Below are positions 37,917-47,153 of a stretch of 64,000 nucleotides of DNA, piece by piece. The DNA lies in the NCBI RefSeq assembly GCF_024124905.1, contig NZ_JAMXST010000007.1, positions 62,001-126,000 on the forward strand, read 5' to 3'. Position 1 is the stretch's first letter, and every line of letters starts with the position of its first letter. This DNA is from Cellulosimicrobium cellulans (GTDB lineage Bacteria > Actinomycetota > Actinomycetes > Actinomycetales > Cellulomonadaceae). The translations under genes were made by a program, and so were the position numbers. Under the pieces are notes generated by a model. The model saw nothing but the letters and a program-made list of their open reading frames with translations. It was not told the DNA's origin and did not search any database.

Positions 37917-38711
37917 GTGACGACCACCGACCCCGAGGGCCCCGCCGTGCGCGCGAGCCGTGACGTCGTGCTCGAGCTCGCGGTGCAGGATCCCGAGGGC
38001 GTGCGGGTTGCCGCGTCCGTGGGCGCTCGGCGGGTCGAGCTGTGCGTCGGACTGGGCGCGACCGGCGGGCTCACGCCGAGCGCCGGCCTCGTCGAGGCGG
38101 CCGTCGTGGCGGCCGCCGACGCCGCAGGACGTGCACCCGTGGAGGTGCACGTCCTCGTGCGTCCGCGCCCGGGAGGGTTCGTCCTCTCGGCAGCCGACCT
38201 CGACGTGCAGGTCCGCGACGTCCGGGCCGCGGTCGCGGCGGGTGCGGCGGGCGTCGTGGTGGGCGCCCTGACCCCGGACGGCGTCGTGGACGTCGCCGCC
38301 GTGCGCACCCTCGTCGAGGCCGCCGACGGCCGCGAGGTGACGTTCCACCGCGCGGTCGACGTCGTGGCCGACCCGCTCGCAGCGCTCGACGCGCTCGCGG
38401 GCGTCGGCGTGCGGCGCGTGCTCACGTCGGGCGGCGCCTCTCGCAGCATCGACGGCGTCGACCGCCTGCGCGCCATGTCGGTGCACGCCCGCGGACCCCT
38501 GGGCGGCCGCGTCGAGGTCATGGCGGGTGGGGGCGTGCGGCCCCAGGACGTCGGCGCGCTCGTGGCCGCCGGCGTGGACGCCGTGCACCTCTCCGCGAAG
38601 CGGGTCGTCGCGGACGACGCCGGGCCCGGGGGCGGCGGGGACGCCGGCTACGAGGTCACGGACCCGGAGGTCGCCGCGGCCGCGCGCGCGGCGCTCGACG
38701 CCACGCGCTGA
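37917..38711 (+). CDS. cutC: CutC family protein
   Basis: A 264-residue TIM-barrel protein of the CutC family: 'LELAVQDPEGVRVAASVGARRVELCVGLGATGGLTPSAGLV', 'VEVHVLVRPRPGGFVLS', 'EVTFHRAVDVVADPLAALDAL', 'VRRVLTSGGASRSIDGVDRL' and 'VEVMAGGGVRPQDVGALVAAGVDAVHLSAKR' are all hallmarks. Historically linked to copper homeostasis in E. coli, though the direct role is disputed. GTG start with ribosome site GGGAG. Lies 82 bp after gdhA. Confidence 0.92.
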   Translation: MTTTDPEGPAVRASRDVVLELAVQDPEGVRVAASVGARRVELCVGLGATGGLTPSAGLVEAAVVAAADAAGRAPVEVHVLVRPRPGGFVLSAADLDVQVRDVRAAVAAGAAGVVVGALTPDGVVDVAAVRTLVEAADGREVTFHRAVDVVADPLAALDALAGVGVRRVLTSGGASRSIDGVDRLRAMSVHARGPLGGRVEVMAGGGVRPQDVGALVAAGVDAVHLSAKRVVADDAGPGGGGDAGYEVTDPEVAAAARAALDATR

Positions 38712-38839
38712 CGGCCCGGCTCGCCCCCGCGCTCCGGCGCGCGCAAGCCGTCCACGGTACGGCGTCTCGACGGCCGGCCCTGCCCACGCGGGGGTCGGCC
38801 GTCGTCGTCTCAGGTGCGCGTCGACGGCTCATGTCTCAG

Positions 38840-38894
38840 TTAGGTAACTTTCCTGTCGTATTAGCGGGCGACCCGGGATCGATTAGTTAGTGTT
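38840..38894. promoter_or_regulatory. Candidate operator repeats before peptide/oligosaccharide ABC operon
   Basis: AGGTAACTTTCCT (38842-38854) is a 13-bp dyad of the form AGGnAAnTTnCCT. A second AT-richer segment, TTAGTTAGTGTTCCTG (38883-38898), shares its flanks TTAG and TTCCTG. These lie 60-120 bp before the binding-protein gene and stand out from the GC-rich surroundings. AGGAAA/TTTCCT dyads are typical of ROK-type sugar regulators in actinobacteria; that assignment is inference. Confidence 0.45.
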
Positions 38895-38960
38895 CCTGCC
38901 ACACGCCTCCGGGCGCCACGACGAACGACGCGACGACGCGTCGTCCACGCGAAAGGACCG

Positions 38961-40643
38961 ATGATGATTCGAAGCACGGCGCGCAAGCGTCTGCTCACGG
39001 CGGTTGCGCTCGTGACCGGCGTGACCCTGATGGCGACGGGCTGCTCCGGCTCCGGGAACGGCGACGGCGACGAGACCGCCGACGGTGGGCGCACGCTCAA
39101 CGTGTGGGCCGGTACGCAGACGCCGATCGTCGCGAACTTCAACCCGTACTCGCCGAACCCGCTGCACGCGGCCAACGGCGCGATCTACGAGCCGCTCTTC
39201 TACTACAACAAGGCGCAGGCCAGCGACCCCGAGCCCCGTCTCGGCGAGTCTTTCGAGTGGTCCGAGGACGGCACCGAGCTCACGGTGAAGCTCCGCGAGG
39301 GCGTCAAGTGGACCGACGGCGAGGACTTCGACGCCGACGACGTCGTGTTCTCGCACACCAACGAGGCCGCCAAGCGCGACTTCGTCGTCTCGGTCGAGGC
39401 CGTCGACCCGTACACCGTGAAGTGGACGTTCGACTCCCCGCAGTTCACGTCCGAGGTCCAGCTCCTCGGTACGTCGCTCGTCGTGCCGGAGCACATCTGG
39501 TCCGAGGTCGACGACCTCGTGACGTTCGCCAACGAGAACCCGGTCGGCACCGGCCCGTACAAGGCCGACGCGGTCACCGAGGCGGCCTACACGGTCGTCG
39601 CGAACGAGGACTACTGGGCCGGCGCGCCCAAGGTCAAGAAGGTCCGCTACCTCGGCATCGACCAGAACCAGAGCGCCGAGGACCTCATGACGACGGGCAA
39701 GGTCGACTGGACGGCCATGTTCGTGGCCGACCCCGACCGCATCACCGCGGACGGGCGCCTCAGCATGATCAACACGCCGCAGGACCCGACGACGATCTAC
39801 ACCTGCGTGTCGGTCGACCTCGGCTGCACCGGCCCGCAGACCGACGTCGCGGTGCGCCAGGCGATCAACCTCGCCATGGACCGCACCGAGATCAACGAGA
39901 AGGCGTTCGCCGGCCTCGCCGCGACCGCGTCCCCGACGTTCGCGCTGCTCGGCCGCGACGACCGCTGGATCTCGCCCGACGTCGAGGCGGAGAGCCCGCA
40001 GTCGGCCGACGCCGCGGCCGCGTCGAAGGTCCTCGAGGACGCCGGCTACACCAAGGGCGCGGACGGCATCTACGAGAAGGACGGCCAGAAGGTCGAGATG
40101 ACCCTCATCACGGTCGACGGCTGGAACGACTACAACGCGGTCGGCGACCTGCTCGTCGAGCAGGCGAAGGCCGCCGGCATCTCGATCGTCCACAACAAGA
40201 TCACGCAGCAGGAGATGTCGGACGCGCGCGTCGCGGGCACCTACCAGCTCATGGTCGGGGGCATCACGGGCCCGTCGCTGGACGACCCGTTCAGCATCTA
40301 CCGCCAGTGGATGACGACGGACTACACGCGTCCGGTCGGCGAGGTCATGGAGTCCGGCCTCTTCAACTACGTGCGCTACACCAACCCCACGGTCGACGCC
40401 GCGGTCGAGGCGGCCGCCTCGACGAACGACGAGGCCGCGAAGCAGGAGCAGTACGCGATCATCCAGGAGGAGATCGTCCGTGACCTGCCCTACATCCCGG
40501 TGGTCGTGAACGCCTCGCAGACGTTCATGGACACGAAGGACTTCACGGGCTGGCCGACCGAGGACGACCTCTACGCCTTCCCGCCGTCGTGGAGCACGGT
40601 CTCGCTGGGCGTCGTGCTCTCGAAGCTCGAGCCGGCGAGCTGA
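38961..40643 (+). CDS. Family 5 ABC transporter substrate-binding lipoprotein
   Basis: A 560-residue extracellular solute-binding protein. The lipobox 'LMATGC' gives a lipidated Cys near residue 28. 'NFNPYSPNPLHAANGAIYEPLFYYNK' and 'VKLREGVKWTDGEDFDADDVVFSHTNEAA' place it in the peptide/nickel/oligosaccharide family 5. The 'NFNPYSPN' opening is often seen in oligosaccharide (cellobiose-like) binders of this family, so sugar uptake is as likely as peptide uptake. No SAM riboswitch precedes it. Ribosome site GAAAGGA. Starts a five-gene operon. Confidence 0.92.
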   Translation: MMIRSTARKRLLTAVALVTGVTLMATGCSGSGNGDGDETADGGRTLNVWAGTQTPIVANFNPYSPNPLHAANGAIYEPLFYYNKAQASDPEPRLGESFEWSEDGTELTVKLREGVKWTDGEDFDADDVVFSHTNEAAKRDFVVSVEAVDPYTVKWTFDSPQFTSEVQLLGTSLVVPEHIWSEVDDLVTFANENPVGTGPYKADAVTEAAYTVVANEDYWAGAPKVKKVRYLGIDQNQSAEDLMTTGKVDWTAMFVADPDRITADGRLSMINTPQDPTTIYTCVSVDLGCTGPQTDVAVRQAINLAMDRTEINEKAFAGLAATASPTFALLGRDDRWISPDVEAESPQSADAAAASKVLEDAGYTKGADGIYEKDGQKVEMTLITVDGWNDYNAVGDLLVEQAKAAGISIVHNKITQQEMSDARVAGTYQLMVGGITGPSLDDPFSIYRQWMTTDYTRPVGEVMESGLFNYVRYTNPTVDAAVEAAASTNDEAAKQEQYAIIQEEIVRDLPYIPVVVNASQTFMDTKDFTGWPTEDDLYAFPPSWSTVSLGVVLSKLEPAS

Positions 40644-40689
40644 TGCGGCCGCGCCGAGGAGGAGGAACGGGGAACGAGGGACACGCATC

Positions 40690-41688
40690 ATGAGGTACTA
40701 CGCACGACGGATCACGTTCTACGTGATCACCCTCTGGGCAGCGGTCTCGCTGAACTTCCTCATCCCGAAGCTCATGCCTGGTGACCCCAAGCAGATCTTC
40801 ATCGACAAGTTCCTGCGCAAGGGCGGCGAGCTGACGCCCCAGATGCAGAACAGCATCGACCTCCTCTTCGGCGCGGACGGCGACGCCTCCCTGTGGGACC
40901 AGTACGTGGACTACTGGGGGCGCCTGTTCCAGGGAGATCTCGGGATCTCCATCACGTACTACCCCCAGCCCGTCACCGAGCTGATCGGCCAGGCCCTCCC
41001 CTGGACGGTCGGGCTCGTGGGACTCGCGACGATCATCTCGTTCGTCCTGGGTGTCGGGCTGGGGGCGTGGGCCGGCTGGAAGCGCGGCACGTGGGTGGAC
41101 AGCATCATCCCCGCGTCGACCCTGCTCCAGGCGGTGCCCTACTTCTGGCTCGCCCTCATCCTCGTCTCGGTCTTCTCGGTCTCGACCGGATGGTTCCCGC
41201 GGATCGGCAGCTACGACATCTTCGGCTTCGACAACGGACCGGAGTGGTCGTGGGCGTTCGTCGGCAGCGTGATCTACCACGGGTTCCTGCCCGCGCTGAC
41301 GATCGTGCTCTCGTCGGTGGGGGGCTGGCTGCTCGGGATGCGCAACATGATGGTGTCCACGCTGTCCGAGGACTACGTCACGACGGCCGAGGCCAAGGGC
41401 CTGCGCCGCATGCGCGTGGCGATCACCTACGCGACCCGCAACGCCGCGCTCCCGTCGTTCGCCGGGTTCGGCGTCGCGCTCGGGTTCGTCGTGGCCGGGT
41501 CGGTCGTCATGGAGCAGGTCTTCAGCTACCCGGGCCTGGGCAAGCTCCTGTTCAACGCGGTCCAGGCGAGCGACTTCGCACTCATGCAGGGCACGTTCCT
41601 CGTCATCACGCTCGCCGTGCTCGCCGCGAACTTCCTCATGGACATCATCTACGGATTCATCGACCCGAGGGCGCGCGCCAATGTCTGA
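40690..41688 (+). CDS. ABC transporter permease, DppB-like
   Basis: A 332-residue permease: first helix 'ITFYVITLWAAVSLNFLIPKLMPGDP', a periplasmic insert 'DKFLRKGGELTPQMQNSIDLLFGADGD', and the EAA loop 'DYVTTAEAKGLRRMRVAITYATRNAALP'. The 'PKLMPGDP' and long insert resemble oligosaccharide-importing relatives more than the unit 2 DppB. Its 3' end overlaps the next gene by 8 bp. Confidence 0.92.
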   Translation: MRYYARRITFYVITLWAAVSLNFLIPKLMPGDPKQIFIDKFLRKGGELTPQMQNSIDLLFGADGDASLWDQYVDYWGRLFQGDLGISITYYPQPVTELIGQALPWTVGLVGLATIISFVLGVGLGAWAGWKRGTWVDSIIPASTLLQAVPYFWLALILVSVFSVSTGWFPRIGSYDIFGFDNGPEWSWAFVGSVIYHGFLPALTIVLSSVGGWLLGMRNMMVSTLSEDYVTTAEAKGLRRMRVAITYATRNAALPSFAGFGVALGFVVAGSVVMEQVFSYPGLGKLLFNAVQASDFALMQGTFLVITLAVLAANFLMDIIYGFIDPRARANV

Positions 41689-42843
41689 CAACACCCGCGA
41701 CACGGAGATCGTGACCCCCGCCGCCGACGCGGCACCCGTGGCCACGGTCGTCGCCGACGGCCTCGCGCCGGCGACGACGACCGAGGGGATCGTCCCGGAC
41801 GTGCGGGACGTCCCCGCGGCGCTCGACCAGGACGCCCCTGCCGCGCCCGCCCGCCGTGGCCTGCGCGCGATGCTCCCGCGCCGGTCCGGCAAGCTCACCG
41901 CGGGGATCGTCCTCGTGGCCGGCATCCTGCTGTTCACGTTCGTCGCGCCGTTCTTCACGCAGGACCCGCGCTCGACGGCGAACGCGCGGTTCCTGCCGCC
42001 GAGCGCCGAGCACCTGCTCGGCACCAACCACATCGGCAACGACATCTTCGCCCAGGTGGCGTACGGCGGGCAGGGCTCGCTCATGGTCGGCCTCGTCGCC
42101 GGCGCGATCGCGCTCGTGCTGTCGATCGTGTTCGGCATCGTCGCGGGGTACCGCGGGCGGTTCACCGACGAGGCCCTCTCGCTCGTCACGAACATCATGC
42201 TCGTCATCCCGGGCCTGCCGCTGATCATCGTCATCTCGGCGTACCTGCAGACGCGCTCGCTCCTCATCGTCGCGGTGATCCTCGGGCTGACGGCGTGGCC
42301 GGGTGCGGCGATCGTGCTCCGGATGCAGGCGAAGTCGCTGCGTGCCCGCGACTACGTGTCCGCGGCACGCGTCGCGGGGGAGAAGACGCCGCGGATCATC
42401 CTCGTGGAGATCTTCCCCAACCTCCTGCCGCTCCTCACGGCCCAGTTCCTCGGCGCGGTGCTGCTCGCGATCCTCGCGGAGGCGGGGCTCTCGTTCCTCG
42501 GGCTGGGACCCTCCGGCTCGATCACGTGGGGCACGATCCTCAACCAGGCGAGCGCCAACAACGCGCTGAGCCTCGGCATGTGGTGGTGGTTCGTCCCGCC
42601 CGGCCTGCTCATCGCCCTCTTCGGCTGCGGGCTCGCGCTCATCAACTTCAGCCTCGACGAGATCATCAACCCCCGCCTGCGCCTGGGGCCGGCGGCCGTG
42701 AAGAGCGTGCGCAAGGCCCGCAAGGCCGGCCTCGCCGTGGACGCGGACCCCGCCGGCACCGGACCGGACACCGCCGGCGGCACCGACAGCGACCCTGACG
42801 GCACGGACACCGACACCGACGACGCGAAGGAGACGGTGGGCGC

Positions 42844-42847
<4 letters not shown>
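41681..42847 (+). CDS. ABC transporter permease, DppC-like
   Basis: A 388-residue permease with an acidic, Ala/Pro-rich N-terminal tail of about 65 residues and a C-terminal tail rich in Asp, Thr and Gly (about 40 residues); both are longer than usual. The core shows 'AEHLLGTNHIGNDIFAQVAYGGQGSLMVGLVAG' and the EAA loop 'DYVSAARVAGEKTPRIILVEIFPN'. Coupled to both neighbours by overlaps. Confidence 0.92.
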
Positions 42848-43769
<922 letters not shown>

Positions 43770-43773
<4 letters not shown>

Positions 43774-44654
43774 GCACCCTCGAGGTCCGCAACCTGGTCA
43801 AGGACTTCTCGATCCGCAAGGGGCTGCGCCGCACGCGCCTGCGCGCGGTGAACGACGTGTCGTTCACGCTGGAGCCCGGCAAGACGATCGCGGTCGTCGG
43901 CGAGTCCGGCTCGGGCAAGTCGACGGTGGCGCGCATGATCGCCCAGCTCGAGACGCCGACGTCGGGCGAGATCCTGCTGGACGGCACGCCGTCCGCGACC
44001 CGCGGACGCGGGCTCGACGCCTACCGGCACGACGTGCAGATGGTGTTCCAGGACCCGTTCGCCTCGCTCAACCCGTTCCACACGGTGGCCCACCACCTCG
44101 AGCGGCCGCTGCGCCTGCACAAGGTCGCCCGCGGGCGTCAGGCGATCGACGCGCGGGTCCACGAGCTCCTGGAGCGCGTGAACCTCACCCCGGCGCCGGT
44201 GTTCGCGGCCAAGCAGCCGCACGAGATGTCGGGCGGGCAGCGCCAGCGCGTCGCGATCGCCCGGGCCCTCGCGCCGGGTGCACGGTTCCTCGTGGCGGAC
44301 GAGCCGGTGTCGATGCTCGACGTGTCGATCCGGCTCGGGGTGCTCAACCTGCTTGCGCGGCTGCAGCGCGAGGAGAACCTGGGGGTCCTCTACATCACGC
44401 ACGACCTCGCGACCGCGCGGCACTTCAGCGACGAGATCCTCGTGATGTTCCGGGGGAACGTCGTCGAGCGCGGGCCGTCGGACCAGGTGATCCTCGACCC
44501 GCAGCACGACTACACCAAGCTGCTCCTCGGTGCGGCGCCGGAACCCCGGAACCACGGGAAGCTCCGTGAGGAGGTGCGCCGCGAGCTCGCGGCGGCCGCG
44601 GCGGGCTCGGGCGACGACGCCGCGCGCGACCGGTTCGGGACGCGCGGGATGTGA
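43770..44654 (+). CDS. ABC transporter ATP-binding protein, DppF-like
   Basis: A 294-residue ATPase and partner of the 42844 protein. Walker A 'GESGSGKSTVARMI', Q-loop 'MVFQDPFASLNPFHTV', signature '[15 protein letters not shown]', degenerate-looking but intact Walker B 'FLVADEPVSMLDVS' and H-loop 'YITHDLATARHF'. Last gene of the five-gene operon. The 220-bp gap downstream contains GC-rich inverted repeats but no clear terminator. Confidence 0.93.
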
Positions 44655-44873
44655 GACCGGCGCACCCGTCGCCCGCTCGATCCGGGCGGCGGGTGCCGCC
44701 TCCAGCCGTACGCGTCGGTGGTGACGCGTACCCGCCGCGCGGGCCAGGTCTGTCGGACGCCCTGGCCCGCGCGCCCTCCTGCGCGCGCCGTCGTCTCCGA
44801 CCCGGAGGTCGTGACGGCCCCGTAGGCGATCGGGCGGGAGACGGCCAAGTCGCGGGTGGGTAGGGTCGGGCTC

Positions 44874-46448
44874 GTGCCCGCCCGTCAGCTGCGCCTGGTG
44901 CGCCCCGCCGAGCCCCCCGCCCCGATGCCCCCCGTGGACCCGGTCGCCACGGTGACCGACGCGCTCGCGGCGCTGCGCCGTGAGATGGAGGTCCCGGAGT
45001 CGTTCCCCGTCGAGGTGCTCGCCGAGGCGGAGGCGGTCGTCCGGGACGGCGGCGCCGTCCTCGGCGACGGCCGCGTCGACCTGCGCGACGTCCCGTTCGT
45101 GACGATCGACCCGCCCGGGTCGATGGACCTCGACCAGGCGCTCCACCTCGAGCGCGCCGGGGACGACCCGGCGGATCCCGCCGGCGCGGCGTTCGTCGTG
45201 CACTACGCCATCGCCGACGTCGGCGCGTTCGTCGCGCCGGGCGGGGCGATCGACGCCGAGGTGCACGAGCGCGGGACGACGCTCTACGCGCCCGACGGCC
45301 GCACCCCGCTTCACCCCGCCGTGCTCTCCGAGGGCGCGGCGAGCCTCCTGCCGGACCAGGAGCGCCCCGCGGCGGCGTGGCGCGTCGTGCTCGACGCGCG
45401 CGGCGAGATCCTCGACGCGACGGTGCGCCGCGCCGTCGTGCGGTCGACGCGACGCCTCACCTACGACGAGGCCCAGGCCGCGATCGACGCGGGCGGGGCC
45501 GAGGACGCGGTGGGTGCCGCGCTCCTGCTGCTCCGCGAGGTGGGCGAGCTGCGGCTCGCGCGCGAGCGGGAGCGCGGGGGAGTGTCGCTCGAGGTCCCGG
45601 AGCAGGAGATCGTCACGCGCGACGACGGGTCGTTCGGCCTCGAGTTCCGCTCGACCCTCCCGGCGGAGGGGTGGAACGCCCAGATCTCGCTGCTCACGGG
45701 GATCGCGGCGGCGCGCCTCATGCGCGCGGGCGGGGTCGGCGTCTTCCGGGCGCTGCCCGAGGCCGACCCGCGCGACCTCGCGCGCCTGCGCCGCACGGCG
45801 CGCGCGCTCGGCATCGACTGGCCGCGCGAGACGGCGTACGCCGACCTCGTGCCGACCCTCGACTCGCGCGTGCCGCGCCACGCGGCCTTCCTCAACGAGG
45901 CGACGTCGCTCTTCCGCGGCGCGTCGTACGAGGCGTTCGGAGGGACGGGGCAGGAGCCCGGAGTGCCCGACGACGCCGCGCACGCCGCGATCGGCGCGGA
46001 GTACGCCCACGTCACGGCGCCGCTGCGCCGGCTCGTGGACCGCTACGGCACGGAGGTCTGCCTCGCCCTGTGCGCGGGCGAGGACGTGCCGCGCTGGGTG
46101 CTCGACGCGCTGCCCGGCCTGCCCCGCACGATGGCGCGGACGGGCCAGCGCGCGGGCTCGTACGAGCGCGCGATCGTGGACGTCGTCGAGGCGGCGCTGC
46201 TCAGCGGGCGCGAGGGGGAGCAGTTCGACGGCGTCGTCGTCGACGTCGAGGACGACCGGGAGCGCGGGCGGCGCGTCGAGCGGGAGGGCGGCGACGCTGC
46301 GGGTGCGCGGCGCGGGCAGGTCGTCCTCTCCGACCCCGCGGTCCGGGCTCCGGTCGAGGGTGCGGACCTCCCGCTCGGCGACCCGGTGCGCGCGACGCTG
46401 CGCGAGGCGTCGGTGGCCGAGCGTCGGGTCCGGTTCACCGTCGGCTGA
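44874..46448 (+). CDS. RNB-domain ribonuclease
   Basis: A 524-residue RNase II/R-type 3'-5' exoribonuclease. 'VTIDPPGSMDLDQALHLER' contains the catalytic Asp cluster and 'VVHYAIADVGAFVAPGGAIDAEVHERGTTLYAPDGRTPLHP' and 'SEGAASLLPDQERPA' are RNB motifs. It lacks the N-terminal cold-shock and C-terminal S1 domains of E. coli RNase R, as is usual for the short actinobacterial form. The GTG at 44874 is chosen because a TAGGGT box (44861-44866) ends seven bases before it, indicating a leaderless message. Confidence 0.93.
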   Translation: MPARQLRLVRPAEPPAPMPPVDPVATVTDALAALRREMEVPESFPVEVLAEAEAVVRDGGAVLGDGRVDLRDVPFVTIDPPGSMDLDQALHLERAGDDPADPAGAAFVVHYAIADVGAFVAPGGAIDAEVHERGTTLYAPDGRTPLHPAVLSEGAASLLPDQERPAAAWRVVLDARGEILDATVRRAVVRSTRRLTYDEAQAAIDAGGAEDAVGAALLLLREVGELRLARERERGGVSLEVPEQEIVTRDDGSFGLEFRSTLPAEGWNAQISLLTGIAAARLMRAGGVGVFRALPEADPRDLARLRRTARALGIDWPRETAYADLVPTLDSRVPRHAAFLNEATSLFRGASYEAFGGTGQEPGVPDDAAHAAIGAEYAHVTAPLRRLVDRYGTEVCLALCAGEDVPRWVLDALPGLPRTMARTGQRAGSYERAIVDVVEAALLSGREGEQFDGVVVDVEDDRERGRRVEREGGDAAGARRGQVVLSDPAVRAPVEGADLPLGDPVRATLREASVAERRVRFTVG

Positions 46449-46477
46449 GGACGCGCGCGCCGTCCTAGGCTGTCCTC

Positions 46478-46849
46478 GTGCCTGCCCGACGACGCACCGA
46501 CCCCGCCGCCGGCCGCCTCGCCCTGGCGGCGTGGCGCGCCGACCCCGCCGACCGCGCGGCCGTGACGACCGCGGTGCGGTTCACGCTCGAGGAGCTCGCG
46601 GACGTCGCGCCCGGGCACACCGTGGAGGTGCGGGTCCCCCCGGCCGGCGCGGTCCAGGCGGTCGAGGGCCCCCGGCACACCCGGGGGACGCCGCCCAACG
46701 TCGTGGAGACGGACCCGCAGACGTGGCTCGGCCTGGTGACCGGCGCGGTCGCGTGGGCCGACGCGGTCGCCGACGGGCGCGTCCGTGCCTCCGGCGAGCG
46801 GTCCGACATCTCGTGGCTCCTGCCGCTCCAGGCGGCCCGCCCGCGCTGA
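46478..46849 (+). CDS. Sterol-carrier-family protein
   Basis: A 123-residue protein of the bacterial sterol-carrier (SCP-2-like ortholog) family, recognised from '[57 protein letters not shown]' and '[15 protein letters not shown]'. The family is common in actinobacteria next to purine genes; function unknown, presumed lipid-binding. A TAGGCT box (46466-46471) six bases before the GTG again suggests leaderless transcription. 29 bp after the RNB gene. Confidence 0.88.
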   Translation: MPARRRTDPAAGRLALAAWRADPADRAAVTTAVRFTLEELADVAPGHTVEVRVPPAGAVQAVEGPRHTRGTPPNVVETDPQTWLGLVTGAVAWADAVADGRVRASGERSDISWLLPLQAARPR

Positions 46850-46875
46850 GCGCGTCGCGCTGCCCGGCGGCGCGT

Positions 46876-46891
46876 GTTACTGCTGCGTAAC
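46876..46891. promoter_or_regulatory. Inverted repeat GTTAC-N6-GTAAC
   Basis: A simple dyad about 55 bp before a TAGCGT box (46932-46937) upstream of the nuclease gene. The 46850-47149 gap also holds a candidate small upstream ORF; otherwise nothing recognised. Confidence 0.35.
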
Positions 46892-46943
46892 GTTCTCGGC
46901 TCCAGGTCTGGCGGCGCGGGACGTGGAGGGCTAGCGTCCGATG

Positions 46944-47153
46944 ATGATCGGCCGCCGTCCGCGCGGGCGCTCGCAGCACGACGACGTGCGGCGACGTTCT
47001 CGCGGCGGTGACGTGGCAGCAACCGCCCGTTCATCCAGGTGGGGTGCGATGTCCTGCGGAGGCAGGGCGTCGACCCGTCCCGAGTCGTGGACTCGATCGA
47101 TGGACGCGCGACTGCTGCCCGGCCGTCCGCACGAGATGAAGGAGTCAGCGTGA
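46944..47153 (+). CDS. Candidate leaderless upstream ORF before the nuclease gene
   Basis: An Arg/Ser-rich 69-codon reading frame starts at the ATG six bases after a TAGCGT -10-like box (46932-46937); another in-frame ATG lies one codon earlier. Its stop overlaps the GTG of the nuclease gene (GTGA at 47150-47153), the geometry expected for translational coupling. The encoded peptide has no recognisable domain and low-complexity composition, so it may only be a leader or a chance frame. Confidence 0.35.
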   Translation: MIGRRPRGRSQHDDVRRRSRGGDVAATARSSRWGAMSCGGRASTRPESWTRSMDARLLPGRPHEMKESA

